The translations under genes were made by a program, and so were the position numbers. Of a stretch of 64,000 bases of DNA, positions 12,601 to 22,500 are shown one piece after another. A model generated the notes under the pieces. It did no database searches. It was not told the DNA's origin and saw nothing but the letters and a program-made list of their open reading frames with translations. Source of the stretch: Membranipora membranacea (Eukaryota; Bryozoa; Gymnolaemata; Cheilostomatida; Membraniporidae); assembly GCA_914767715.1 (NCBI GenBank), contig OU612067.1, forward strand, positions 22,358,162-22,422,161. The letters run 5' to 3'. Numbering within the stretch: position 1 is the first letter of the stretch; every line of letters begins with the position of its first letter.

Positions 12601-14709
12601 AACCCACAAACGTTGCAAATGTCGCAACTCAATAAAAATGCCGAGTTTTCTTCTCATTGGATGCAAATTGGTGATTAAAATTTGCTGCTGATAAGAGCAT
12701 ACAGACTTCAAAACACTGTTGGGAGTTGAAATATTGTGCAAATTGCTAAAAGAGAAAAAAGTTTCACTTCCTAGGATCATGATAAAAATTATTACCTCAG
12801 AAATAATTACTGCCGCCGAATATTGGATGCTTATAAATATTGGATGTTTACGAAACTAGATTATCAATACTCATACTAGATGAACTAAATGTTCATTTCC
12901 AGATCTCCAGATGTTTCCGTTTAGCTAGAGTTTCACCATGCCAACTTTTTCTTGTTTAAGACCATCAACCATTAATAGAACTACCCTACTTGATAACAAT
13001 ATTTTTAAGGAATTCACCTGATACATTACGATATTTGTTTTTCGCACGATCTTATATGTCAATTGTCTTGATCAGCAAATAAATCGAGATTAGTATTATT
13101 ATCATTAATATCAAGAAACAACTGAGGCAGATATCAGCAAACATGCCAAGCTTGATATATACCGCCATGTTTGATATAGGCTATGCTAAAAGTTTTCAAG
13201 AAGTAGTACACTGCTTGCTATATTTATAATGGGAAAATTGTTACACCAATTATGCATGAACCACTTCATCTTCACTTTCCACCATAACAATGGGAAGTAG
13301 ACAACAGTAAAATTATGAGTTATCCTATTATATTTTGTGAGGGAACAACTCTCATAAGTGAAAATGGTTTCCTTATCCGAGCATCATCGATTGCTACAAT
13401 GGGTAGAGGCAGGACACATGGTGACCATATCGTGATCCAGGTACTTGCAGACATGCTGAGTATGCAAATACTCATTTAATCGTATGCTAAAAAATCAGAC
13501 ATTTTGATTCGACCTGATGGCCCAGGGCGTATTAGACTTAGACCCAAGTGAGCCATATATCATCCTCCGTAAATTACCAAAAAACAATGGAGAACACTAT
13601 GTAGCACTTGGACAAGATTTGACCAATGTTGTTATTGTCATTACAAGGTCACCGCAGATGAGACTTCAGACAGAGAGCAAAATTCATGTGACTCCTTTAA
13701 CAAGGGTGCAGTCAACAGAATCACCCCGAAGCTCCTTCCCAGCTATGGTTACATCACCTGTACAGGCCTCAGAAGACATGACAAAAAACTTTTTTGACCT
13801 TCCAGTGGAAATTTTACCAGTGATATTTACTATGGTTGTCAACAATAACTTAAAACATACAAAAACAAAAATATATCAGATGTTCCTGGACATACAAGAA
13901 TTGCATGGGTTTGTGTTAGCGTATGTAACAAGACCTGTCCCATCCTTATTATCATTACCAATTCATTGTTCAAGCGTGTCTTTCTGAAGATATCATCACT
14001 TTTTATATGTAGAAAATTGGTGGGCTAAACGTTTTGACCTCAGGTGGGTCGAATATCTGACAATTTGTTACATCACACCCTCAAGCAAGAAAGTACTTCA
14101 AGTTTGCACATAAATAAAGGTGAGTTGAGGTGGGAGGGGGGGGGGTGACAAGACCCAATGAAATCAGTTCTGTGAAGAAGGAGACAGGGCGGTCTTTTAA
14201 TTAGAAACAGCCAAAATCCAATTTGATTGCTCACTCACTGAGTGAGTGAGACCTGCTAGGGGTCTCGCTCTTAGATCGCTCACTCATCGATGGAACTATT
14301 ACATTCTGAGTGAGCGATATGGGAACGATCTTGTCTAATTGAAACACCAAGTGAGCGATAATTTTGAGCAATGTGATAGTGATAACTTGCTTTATAGTAA
14401 AGCATCGCTCTTTCTAATTGTAAGACCCCCCAGGATTATAGGGAGCATAAGTGCCAGTCTTTATAATTTTACTGGTATATTATATCAAACCCACAGAACT
14501 GATGGTTTAAAAAATAGATGTACAATTATTGTTAATTCTGGAGGTCAAACTGAGTGAAGAAAACAAATCTCTATACTTACGATTCTCAGTATCTGACTCT
14601 GTATCTGAATCTGTATCCGACTCGTTATACCACTCTGTATCATTGTCAGACCATGAATCATCTACCTCTGCTCTACCTTCGTGAGCTCTCATCTTCATTG
14701 TGTTTCTGT
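1..14709 (-). CDS. Large LRR-repeat protein gene, 3' end beyond the window
   Basis: Gene model built from exons whose splice phases all agree: 14581-14709, 11920-12130, 11208-11270, six LRR exons between 9440 and 11053, 7471-7675, 2826-2972, 2198-2740, 1127-1621 and 1-622, which is still open at the edge. Together they code for over 1,080 residues. In order the protein has an acidic Ser/Asp/Glu-rich start, an LRR N-cap region, about twelve LRRs, an LRR C-cap, then a long C-terminal region with an acidic patch. LRRs are protein-binding scaffolds; the LPESIG-type repeats with an ending such as PPLGVCTQGVEAVRKYF are like those of intracellular LRR proteins of the PIDD, MFHAS1 and LRR-Roco kind, so a cytosolic signalling scaffold is inferred. 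No GTPase, death or kinase domain is visible here. The join between 7471 and 2972 spans a 4.5-kb intron and is the least certain link. Confidence 0.7.
1127..1621 (-). CDS. LRR gene exon, unrecognised domain
   Basis: 165 codons, phase 0 at both ends. The acceptor is TTTTACAG and the donor is AAC|gtgagt. The sequence opens KRESTNLFKVRQKLSEV. A hydrophobic stretch VVSAVVVACGLLVG follows about residues 30-45, then alternating short hydrophobic segments that look like a beta-rich globular fold. I cannot name the family. The hydrophobic stretch is short for a membrane helix. Confidence 0.7.
2198..2740 (-). CDS. LRR gene exon with acidic patch
   Basis: 181 codons, phase 0 at both ends, starting NFVKMENDARKTITDYRVSD and ending FMRPSK at the donor AAG|gtacat. 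A highly acidic run (CDDESDYEDDAEGAYWCEEDD) lies at about residues 108-128 of the exon, followed by a Ser/Pro-rich tail. It does not match a domain I know. Long open frame, good splice sites and phase agreement on both sides support a real coding exon. Confidence 0.7.
2826..2972 (-). CDS. LRR gene exon
   Basis: 49 codons (PGRELELLMCDHKNSL... to ...DIQVSMLK), with donor AAA|gttagt. The acceptor placed at 2973 (ATAAAAG) has a poor pyrimidine tract, but an in-frame TAA lies just upstream and only this AG gives phase 0 to match the end of the LRR cap exon. The 5' boundary is therefore tentative. Confidence 0.55.
3640..4722. mobile_element. 1.08-kb DNA transposon with 10-bp target duplication
   Basis: The element begins AGTGATGGCA and ends TGCCATCACT. 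It is flanked by perfect 10-bp direct repeats AGCTATCACA at 3630-3639 and 4723-4732. Subterminal regions carry repeated GAGACAGGA/GGGACGAGACCGGGAC blocks in inverted orientation. No transposase frame is visible, so it looks non-autonomous. Target duplications of 9-10 bp are known for Mutator-like and IS4EU-type elements; the superfamily cannot be fixed from this copy alone. It lies in the LRR-gene intron. Confidence 0.85.
4512..4580 (+). repeat. tRNA-like (SINE head) sequence inside the transposon
   Basis: It has a box-A-like GTGGCGTGTGGGTAAGAGC and a box-B-like GGTTCAAGTCT about 35 bases apart, the layout of a polymerase III promoter in tRNA-derived SINEs. There is no acceptor-stem pairing, so it is not a functional tRNA. 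It sits inside the 3640-4722 element, so either a SINE inserted there or the element captured one. Confidence 0.5.
7269..7343. repeat. Short inverted repeat
   Basis: GGTACTAAAAAGGTACTATTTT is mirrored by AAATAGTACCTTTTGAGTACC with a loop of about 30 bases. Looks like a small MITE or hairpin in the LRR-gene intron. Confidence 0.6.
7471..7675 (-). CDS. LRR gene exon: last LRR and C-cap
   Basis: 205 nt, phase 2 in and 0 out. The acceptor TTTGCAG and donor GAA|gtgagt are good. It encodes SISQLINLKSLDIRHNGSLT, one LRR of the LxxLxxLDIxxN type, a second half repeat around IPENIFSIPTLEEV, then the cap PPLGVCTQGVEAVRKYFQDL. This cap sequence is typical of the end of intracellular LRR arrays. Confidence 0.85.
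8100..9145. mobile_element. ~1.05-kb foldback element
   Basis: The left half (from about 8100) and the right half (to about 9145) are inverted copies along nearly their whole length: for example GTGATTGGATGACGTTG near 8172 pairs with a complement near 9069, and CTGATCAGTAACAGCT near 8147 with its complement near 9094. The two arms meet near 8520-8620, where AAAAGGACC/GGTCCTTTT forms a smaller inner hairpin. There is no coding frame. The arms have diverged by roughly a fifth, so it is old. Confidence 0.8.
9440..11053 (-). CDS. Tandem array of six 141-bp LRR exons
   Basis: Exons at 9440-9580, 9731-9871, 10022-10162, 10318-10458, 10614-10754 and 10913-11053. Each is exactly 141 nt, phase 2 to 2, with acceptor ATAG or GCAG and donor gtgggt or gtgagt. 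Each encodes 47 residues, two LRRs, such as SIGSLTALEEFHVSANENLH followed by a second repeat ending in CNLSALPE. The introns (~150 bp) are also nearly identical, so the whole exon plus intron (~291-299 bp) was multiplied. All six frames are intact, suggesting recent duplication with selection or no time to decay. Variation is concentrated in the middle of each repeat (EEFHVSANEN, KLCVSWNKN, MLDVSGIKN), the face expected to touch ligand. Confidence 0.9.
11208..11270 (-). CDS. LRR gene short exon (half LRR)
   Basis: 63 nt, phase 2 to 2, between acceptor GATGCAG and donor gtgggt. It encodes YFIRGMNIDVSYCDLSALPE. The 3' half is the same as the LRR array exons while the 5' half is unique, so this is the founding or truncated end of the array. 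It restores the frame between exon 11920-12130 and the array. Confidence 0.7.
11271..11919 (-). other. LRR gene intron, nothing recognised
   Basis: Unique intron sequence of about 650 bases between the short LRR exon and the N-cap exon. I see no repeat or coding exon. Confidence 0.5.
11920..12130 (-). CDS. LRR gene exon: N-cap region
   Basis: 211 nt, phase 1 in and 2 out. Acceptor TTTTTCTAG and donor CAGAG|gtaggt are good. It encodes SRVWDGMVMPGIYNKKEKEF and later LVPNLRELRLERISDKDQLQ, an LRR-like stretch. The phase joins exactly to the acidic exon upstream (R codon split C|GT). Confidence 0.75.
12436..12640. repeat. Interspersed GTCGCAA-rich repeat
   Basis: The heptamer GTCGCAA or close variants (ATCGCAA, GTTGCAA, TTCGCAA, GGCGCAA) recur roughly every 10-25 bases across 200 bases, along with repeated CAAACCCACAAACGT. 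It looks like a degenerate low-complexity array in the LRR-gene intron. No coding role is evident. Confidence 0.6.
13373..13625 (+). pseudogene. Decayed OTU-like cysteine protease fragment
   Basis: The plus strand reads SSIATMGRGRTHGDHIVIQV then LADMLSMQILI and a stop. After a frame change it continues EPYIILRKLPKNNGEHYVAL. This resembles the second half of OTU-type peptidase domains found in many invertebrate multigene families, where GTWGDHxxLQAxADxL precedes the catalytic-His motif xHYVSL. The Cys box is not found and the reading frame is broken, so this is a remnant. It lies antisense inside the LRR-gene intron. The following open frame to 13987 has no recognisable domain. Confidence 0.45.
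14187..14433. mobile_element. MITE, ~245 bp, copy 1
   Basis: Terminal inverted repeats of the type GGTCTTTCAATTAGAAA (here GGTCTTTTAATTAGAAA) and TTTCTAATTGTAAGACC. An inner GAGTGAGCGAT motif is repeated in both orientations. A second copy in the opposite orientation lies at 63263-63484. Confidence 0.8.
14581..14709 (-). CDS. LRR gene exon: acidic N-terminal region, possible start
   Basis: The donor GAATC|gtaagt is good. It encodes MKMRAHEGRAEVDDSW followed by SDNDTEWYNESDTDSDTESD. The acidic repeat of Asp-Thr-Glu-Ser suggests a flexible linker. An ATG in the exon could be the start, or the exon may be internal: two tandem acceptors (TTACAG|ACAG|A) exist, and only the inner one gives the phase needed to join the candidate exon at 16552-16644. 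Confidence 0.65.
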
Positions 14710-15014
14710 CTGTAAAAGATTCAATCATAAAAGGCAACTATCACAATTAGTTCTGGTTGTTGTCAGAGCGCACTTTCAAACTGAGTGATTGCTGCTAGAA
14801 TTCAGAACCAACTATCTTTACACACCCTTTTAACCGACCAAATAGATCAGTCAGTCAAACCGCCTAAGCAACTGAAAGCAATGCCTTACTAATAATAAAC
14901 ACCCAAAATGGCATATCGAATGAAAGAAAGAATGACTGCAATTATAGTAATTGCCATAATAATCTTCTCAGCCTATTGGCTAAGATCAAAGCGTCATGGC
15001 TAATGGCTGATTAG

Positions 15015-15374
15015 CATACTGACTCTCGTGATCTGACTGGGCATGTAGATCACTGATAAACTAGGGTATCATTACCACAAAGCAGGTGTCGTAAGGCTAA
15101 GCATGCATCATGCGTGACTTGAATTCGCGCATGTGCAAGAACAATGAGTTTAGTTTGGGTTCTGATTGCAACTTTTGAAAGGGGAAATGGGATATCCCCT
15201 GCATACACTGTCGATCAAAATCAGCTAATAATGACAAGAGAGGATAACTATCAGTAACAAATCCACACGCTTTGGGGAGTATGTCACCAGAGCAGGTAGC
15301 CAATCAGATGGCTTCGGAATTCCGAGACTCAATTTTGCAGAGATCAGCTCATGCCCAGAGCTGAGCATGCGCAG
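15015..15374. mobile_element. 360-bp insertion with 13-bp target duplication
   Basis: Flanked by perfect direct repeats AATGGCTGATTAG at 15002-15014 and 15375-15387. A second copy, in the same orientation, lies at about 22813-23164 (shared blocks GACTGGGCATGTAG, CATGTGCAAGAACAATGAG, GAGACTCAATTTTGCAG, GCATGCGCAGAATG). The long target duplication suggests retroposition by LINE machinery, as for a SINE, though I see no tRNA-type A and B boxes. Confidence 0.75.
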
Positions 15375-15392
15375 AATGGCTGATTAGTGCCT

Positions 15393-16010
15393 GTTTCAGT
15401 TTCTGGCAGCTTGCTGCACACTCACGATTAGGAGGTCCACCATGGCCTCACCTCTAGTATGCATTCTAGCTCGCTAGGATGTATCACACTCTCAGTATGA
15501 GGACTCCGGGCAACATGCGTCCCTCTTTAGGGGCAGCCCAACCTCTGTTTTGACATAAACAGGGGAAAATGGCAATGGCCGCTTAGTTTCAGTTCAGTTT
15601 TTGCAGCTTGCTGCACACCAATGATTAGGAGGTCTTCTATGGCCTCACCTCTAGGACGCATTGTAGTTTTTCTAGGATGTATCACATTCTCAGTATGAGG
15701 ATTTAGGGCACCTTGTGTCCCTCTTTAGGGGCAGCCCAATCTTCTGTTTCTTACTAAACAGCAAAATGGCACATCCCATCTCGGCCGATTGGCTAAGATC
15801 ACAGTGTCACTGCCAATGGCCGATTAATTCCGTTCAGTTTTGGCAGCTTGTTGCACACCCATGTTCAGGAGGTCTTCTATGGCCTCACCTCTAGGATGCA
15901 TTCTAGTTTTCTAGGATGTATCACATTCTAAGTATGAAGATTTAGGGCACCTTGTGTCTCTCTTTAGGGGCAGCCCAATTTTCCGTTTCTTACTAAACAG
16001 CAAAACAGAT
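15393..16010. repeat. Three-copy tandem repeat
   Basis: Three diverged copies starting near 15393, 15588 and 15830 share CAGCTTGCTGCACAC, TCTATGGCCTCACCTCTAG, TCTAGGATGTATCACA and CCCTCTTTAGGGGCAGCCCA. A spacer TTGGCTAAGATCA..GATTA between copies 2 and 3 is also found at 14976-15014, so the 15015-15374 insertion landed inside this array. No coding potential. Confidence 0.75.
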
Positions 16011-16551
16011 TTACTATTTTCTACCATCTCCTCGCAACAAGCCAAACAATACTACAAGGACTTTTGTAAAACAAATTCCTAGAGCCTGAAATTCTCAGTT
16101 AACCTGGCCGCCAATCAACAGATTTCTTTCCCATTATGAAACTACGAATGCTAGCCATAGACACTTGTCAAGCAGGGAGAATATAACCCACTCACATACA
16201 CAGGCTGGGGGTGCAGCCACTCCCAATAACAGAGGCAGGAGTCATAGCCATCTCAGTACTCTGTCTCTACATGTATAAATAAAGACAGGGTGCACGATAC
16301 GCCATCCATCAGAAAGGATATAGCAGAGCTCTCAACCTATCGGATTTAGCCTGAGTTACTCAGGTTTTTAGGTTCAACTCAGGCAACTCAGGGGATTTTA
16401 GAATAAGAGTTAAACCTCATACCTTGCCATATATTCATAAAAGATGGACATCAACTCCCAGTGTGGTCTTGTTGTATTGTTATATCTGAAACTAGGGGTT
16501 TTAGGATACCCAATACAACTAAACTAGATACAATTGATAGAACAGGCTCAC

Positions 16552-16644
16552 CTCAAATAACTGTTACAAATATCTGATTTCTCAAGCAAGATCCTCTCAG
16601 TGCCAAGTGTCCTCTCTACTAGCCGCCAGCTTCTTGGGATGACT
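16552..16644 (-). CDS. Candidate upstream exon of the LRR gene
   Basis: Acceptor TTATTTGTAG and donor TTGAG|gtgagc flank 93 nt that are open in only one frame, phase 2 to 2, encoding VIPRSWRLVERTLGTERILL and a short tail. It could be an LRR-gene 5' exon. The evidence is only the splice sites, the single open frame and the minus-strand position. Confidence 0.4.
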
Positions 16645-19580
16645 CTACAAATAACATACTCCTCGTATATAATATATTGTAGTTGGTACAAAGGTATACT
16701 ATAATATATGCACTATCTGTTTGCCTATTACTATTTGGCTAATATATTATCCAAATTCTAATAGGCATCATATATTACTTTGGAGTTGCCCAAACACACT
16801 TAAATTCAATATATCAGTACTATTATAATTATAATTAAATAAGGTTTATCCTCCTAGGCACCCTAGTATACTATCAAAACAGAACAAAAAAACCAATTCT
16901 ATGGAAGCACACATCTCCACTAGACAGAAGAAAAAACTTGAACAGAGGACTTTCTTTAATCGGCAGACGGCAGCTGAACGTTAGATCAATGAACTTCCTC
17001 TCATTGGTTAGATACAGAAGAAGCTTAGCCATGCTGCCTAACTGCAACACTTCCTCTCCATTCTCACATTATCTGAACTTAATGCCCGTCAACAAATCCA
17101 CTTAACTCTTTTACATACTTTGTTAAAGCTATCATGTTTGTATACATTACACACCACCCTCCAGTATATACTGTTATACCTAGCCTTGGCAGGCTGTCAG
17201 GGATGGGAGGGGGACAGCAATGAACTAAGGTTTAGTTCATTGGGGACAGCCTGGGTAAATCAATTTGACAAGAGAGTACAACTCGATAAGAAATCGCAAG
17301 AGTTGTGAGTTCCCCACCCAACCACCTGTGACTGCCTGCCCAGGTTACTGTCATACCCATGTAAAAGGTCTGCCTTTACTACTGTAAATAATCTCAGACT
17401 GCAGTATGAATACCCACAACATTACAATACAATAATTTTGACGGGGTTCGGCCAATTTTGCCTGCGTTGCAAGGCGCATCTTTATTTTTCACTTGAATAC
17501 ACAGATACAAGTCTCTACCATCTACTCACTTATCTCTGGCTTACATAACGTTCAAGAGAAGTATATCTGACTTTTTCATAGCTCAAGAGTTGAAGGTATC
17601 AAAGAGGCGCATTGTCTAAGATGTCTTCACCAAAGGCCTACTTGACAATTCTCCCTATTTAGTAGGGATCGGCTCCCAGTGTTAATGGTTTTTTCCGTCC
17701 CCTCCCTATCTCTTTTTTTTCAGCTTCATCAATTCGATAAGCCTCTATTTGCAAGAGAAACTCTGATTTTCTCCCTATAAACTCCACAGTACATTATTAT
17801 ACATAATCCATTACTGCTTGTATGCCGCTATGAATTATCTTCACCGAACAACACGCTATTGATAGGGCTGTCGGTCCAAGTTCAAATAAAGTGCAACAAT
17901 ATCATTTGTTAAAGAAAAACTGGTAAAAATGACGCAATGCGTCAATTCATAATATGAATGGTCAAGTTTTTGCTTAGAAATATGAAAAATGAGGGCCGAA
18001 TTAAGAAAAAAATATTTGTTAAAATCGCAACAATGAGTACTCGAAATAGTTTCTGCCTGGAGGGCAAGGCCCCAATGTTTGCGCCCATTTGCTCTCAGTT
18101 TGTAGGCAGGTTGGAGCACACCTGGGGAACCAACCGGTCCCAATAGTCAGTGGGCTGAAGTGGGACTCAAACCCATGACCTTCAACACTTGCGTGCTGTA
18201 GTCCGGCGCTCTAACCAACTGAGCCACCTCCTATACCTGCACTGCGAGACGCAGAGTGGTACTCCGGGTTGGAAGTTCGCCCGCAGAGACCTTCTGATTG
18301 CTGGGTCTACCAACTTTTCATGCATGATCTTCACTAAGAATAATAAAAACTAATGCACAAAATACAAGATGACAATCAGTTCTGAAATAAACTTTACCTG
18401 AACTGAAAGTCAGTTGGCTATAACTCCTTGGTTATATTGAATGACTGTTAACCAGAAAATGGATCATCATTACGACTAAGGCTTGCAGGCGCTGTCGCGC
18501 AAATATTGCCACACCTTACTAAAACTGTAAGCAAACCTGTTTATAATGCAAGCAGCCAGTTGTCACAGCCAACTAGAGGCAGTATTGATTTTTTTATTGG
18601 CTTTTCTATCAGCTTTTGTACAGGCTTTTGTAAAAACTTTTATGTGGGCTTTTTTAAAGGCTTTTGTTTAGGTTTTGTATTTGCTTTAATTTAGCTTATG
18701 TATGCCTGCAGCCTACAATCTATTCAATAATGCATAAACTGCATAGCTGCGAAGATGAAATAGTATAGTTAGTAATATGTGTTTGTGGAATGCAAACACA
18801 TAATCCCCCCCCCCCCCTCCAGTCATCATTTTCATTCGTTAAATAGTATTGACCAAATTCTAGACTCTGAGCTAAGACAGCTAGAAAGTGAAAAATTTTG
18901 TGCGAGCATATTGCGCTGGTACAGCACTAGACTTTGATGAAAAAGGGGGAAAATTTCTAGCGCTACATATATACAAAGAAGTGCTAAGAATTTTTCGGTG
19001 TTGTTTTTCATTAAGTTTTTAAATTAAATGAATGGACAACGAATCGTATACTGAGATGAAGTGATCTGGCTAACTTTCAATACAATGACAACGATCTGAA
19101 GAGTGAAGCCCATAGTTTATCCCTAACTCTATGGTGAAGCCACAGGTTTAACACTATTTGCTGTCAGTGTATTTGAGAGAAGCTTACTTCTTGTGCTCGT
19201 TACTGAATTTTACAACATTATTGCAAATTACTTCTCAGTAAAATCACTGACAGAAAAACTAAACTACCAGGTAACTGTTATCCTGTTGATAAAACTGTGA
19301 AATCAGTCATCGGCATGTAAATCAAAACAAATCTACACTGCGTTTGTAACTGCTTCCTTACTGATGTAAGCAAGGGATGCAGAATTAACGTACGAACCTT
19401 GATGCTTTGAACTGAAAATGGTGTGTTCAAAATTCACACCAACAGGAAAAAGACAAGTAAGAAGTTATTGACTGTAATAATATTAATTTTTGATACTATA
19501 TATTTAAGTATTTACAATCATTACTATCATTATGTATATGTCAGGCAACTCATATAATCAGTCAGTCAAAATTGCAGGAC
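16645..19580. other. Intergenic or 5' region, mostly unassigned
   Basis: Between the LRR gene and the NSRP1 stop codon. It contains a tRNA-derived SINE (about 17990-18240), a T-rich microrepeat near 18590-18680 built on GGCTTTTGT, and a poly-C tract near 18805. I see no further coding exon. Confidence 0.5.
17990..18240 (-). mobile_element. tRNA-derived SINE
   Basis: On the minus strand GGTGGCTCAGTTGGTTAGAG (A box) is followed about 35 bases later by GGTTTGAGTCC (B box), then a non-tRNA body rich in CCAACCTGCC and GGGCGCAAACATTGG. Acceptor-stem pairing is absent, so it is not a tRNA gene. Confidence 0.7.
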
Positions 19581-22500
19581 TCATGTTCCCTGCTTGGCTG
19601 CTTTTCTAGCTAGATACCTCTCTCTAGCACTCATCACAGACTCTGTGTCATGTCTTTTGCCAAAGCGATCCTTCTTTTCAGTAGATTCGTTAATGTACAT
19701 TTTATCTTCTGCAGTCGAATCGGCTGTGCCAGTAGAGGGCGCTTCAGAACTTTTAGGTTTAGGTGACCGCGATTTTTGACGCCTACCATCTACAATATGA
19801 AATACAAGCTTATGTATTTCCTAGTTATACAAACTTGGGGCTTTCGCTTCTGATAGAAAGTCATCGGCTACCAGAAATTCAATTCCGTGCCGCCTCGACA
19901 AAAGAGACTTACATGGGGTATCAGCGCGATTGTTCGCAATGAGTTTCGGCCATTTGATTGCTACAGATTGGTATTCATGATTTTAAATGAATGCAAGATT
20001 TAGCACTGAGGTAAAACCCTGAATGCGTTAAATGAAAAGGAGTATTTGCATTGCATAGCATATTATATGATATTATTATTTTATCACATATCAAGTGAAA
20101 GGTAACCATTAATAGTAGGATAATGAACAATGGATGTAGAATAAAGGCGCCAAGTTGATGAGCCACGCATTCCATAGTTGGGTGTGGACTATGCTATGTC
20201 TACCCCCAAGTGCTAAAGGGAGTTTTAAAAATCCCAAAACAACATAACACAGACACTGCCGCTGGGGGGGGGGGGCTGCCGGGCGATGGAGGGGGGGCAA
20301 GAGTCTGGGGGGATCAGACTACATCTAAACTAACCTTTGTGTTTCTTCTCGTCTCTATCTGTGTCCCGATGTTTGTCTTTTTCTTTGCCATCACTCTCTG
20401 CTCTGTAAGCCAATAAGGTTAAAGGTTAGGTTTATCTTACGTCAAGGACAACAAACAAGGGACAGGATATCACTGGAGCTGTCAGTACACTAATATTATA
20501 TCTTTATACACCATAAGTAAAAAATCATACAGCTGTTTCTTTGCAAATGGAACAAAAGTTGCAACCAGAATAATTTGTCGCACTTGAAGGAACATAAAGC
20601 CAAGAAACACAACAGCAAACATGGTTCAATCACACCCTGGTTTTTCGAATGGGTTGGTTAAAATTCTCGGAGGTATGTTTTGGGTCTTCAGAAAAGGAGA
20701 GAAAGTAGCAGGCAAGGTGGGCGTTTTTGCTGTGATACTCTGTTTTCCTGCACAATTATTGTGGGCAAGTCGAGAGAAGGGGAGAAGGGAGGGGGTGTGT
20801 ATCATATAAGTACAGTCATCCATCTGGTTAAGTTTCTTTATCTGGTCTTGACCAATCATGAGGTTGAGTATTTATATCAGGAAAAGTCTCTAAGCTAGCG
20901 TCTGCAATCACACGGCTCCATCATCTTAAACTCAACAATGCTCTACCTAATTTTGCATCCACACTTAAAGTCTTGACCATCAATGCACTCCATATTGATG
21001 TATATAAATAGGCCTACCTGTGTCTATCTGATCTATGTTTGTCATGAGATTTTTGTCGATGTGATTGTCTGTCTTTATCTTCCCTTCTCTCTCCATCCCT
21101 GTGAGATTTCAAACTATTTTTCACCCTGTCACGACTATGTGACCTAGACCGAGATCTTGGTCGACTTATTTTGTCTTTGGGCGGACTATCTTCTTCTGAA
21201 TTACGTCGCCTGTACTGCCTACAAAGATATATAATTGCAGGCTAAGTAGACTAATTATATTACAGTCATACAAGTATTTGATGATGATAGTGATCCATGA
21301 GTGAGTGAAGTCTGTCTGACAAACTTTATTGGTGGAGGGGGGAGGGGGGGAGGGAACACCTCAAACAAACAACATAAAGTGAGTGATACATATTGACATT
21401 CATCAGATTTACTCTTATCCCAATTCTTTTTGACATTTGGTCTTTGAGTAGTCTGAGCCCCCCCCAGACTTTGCCCTCCGGCCCCCTGACGACAGGAAAG
21501 TCTGAGAACAATGCAGGATTTTTCTGGAGTTGTCTGCTCTTAGATAAACTAAGTTAGAACAGGGATCTATTGAATTCTATTCATGCCACCTATTATATTG
21601 CTCCAGGTATGAGAGTTTTCCAGTCAGACTTTGGGAAAAGTAGCCTCATGTTTGGGCAATACCCATGAGCAGAGATATCCACTGCTAAGTACTGAAAAAA
21701 AATCTCAGCCAGAAATCATTTTATTTTGAATAAGGGCAGTCATTCATCACATTGACAAAAGGTCATACAATGTTATATTATTCGACCCTTGGGCTATTGA
21801 AGTAACACTAATGTAGAAGTAATGAGAGGAAAACTCGAAGCAAATCCTTCAAAGTGCATAGGCTAGTCTTTGGGTAGTCTTCAACCTTACCTCTTTGTAT
21901 CTTTTTTAGGACTGTCAGCCTCTTTTTCTTGTTTGACCTTTATCTCCACCTGATTTTTGTCTTCTGTAGCCAATTTTGCATCAGGCTCTGAACCCAAAGT
22001 CTGCTTATAGAGATTACGATAAAATCCAGACATATCCGACTGCTTCGTAACGTCTAAAGCATCTACAACAAAGTGATGATATATTAAAATAAATCTTGCT
22101 GCTAGATTGCAACTTAAATTGGGTAAGTAATTGAATTATGTAATTTCATTTATTTTTGTTTATTATGTTTTGAGGCAGATGAGAAATCTGGAGGAGATTA
22201 AGAGCCAAACATCTAACACTAGGGTCTAATAATGGGCGAACACCTAGCTTTATTTATGTAAAATGACATAAATTTTCTCAACATACCCACAGGGCTATGT
22301 ACAGTTTTCAAAATGTAAAGATTTTTACTTGACCTGGGCACAGCCCATCTCTACTATTAACTCAAGTCGTTGTTAGTTTAGTATGTTTTTGACAAGTGTA
22401 AGTGCTCAGACTGCTGTGATTGAGATTTGATTGATTATTGAATGCCACAAACTCTGAACTTGCTGCCAACTGAAACTTAGAACTTAAGGCTACATAAAGA

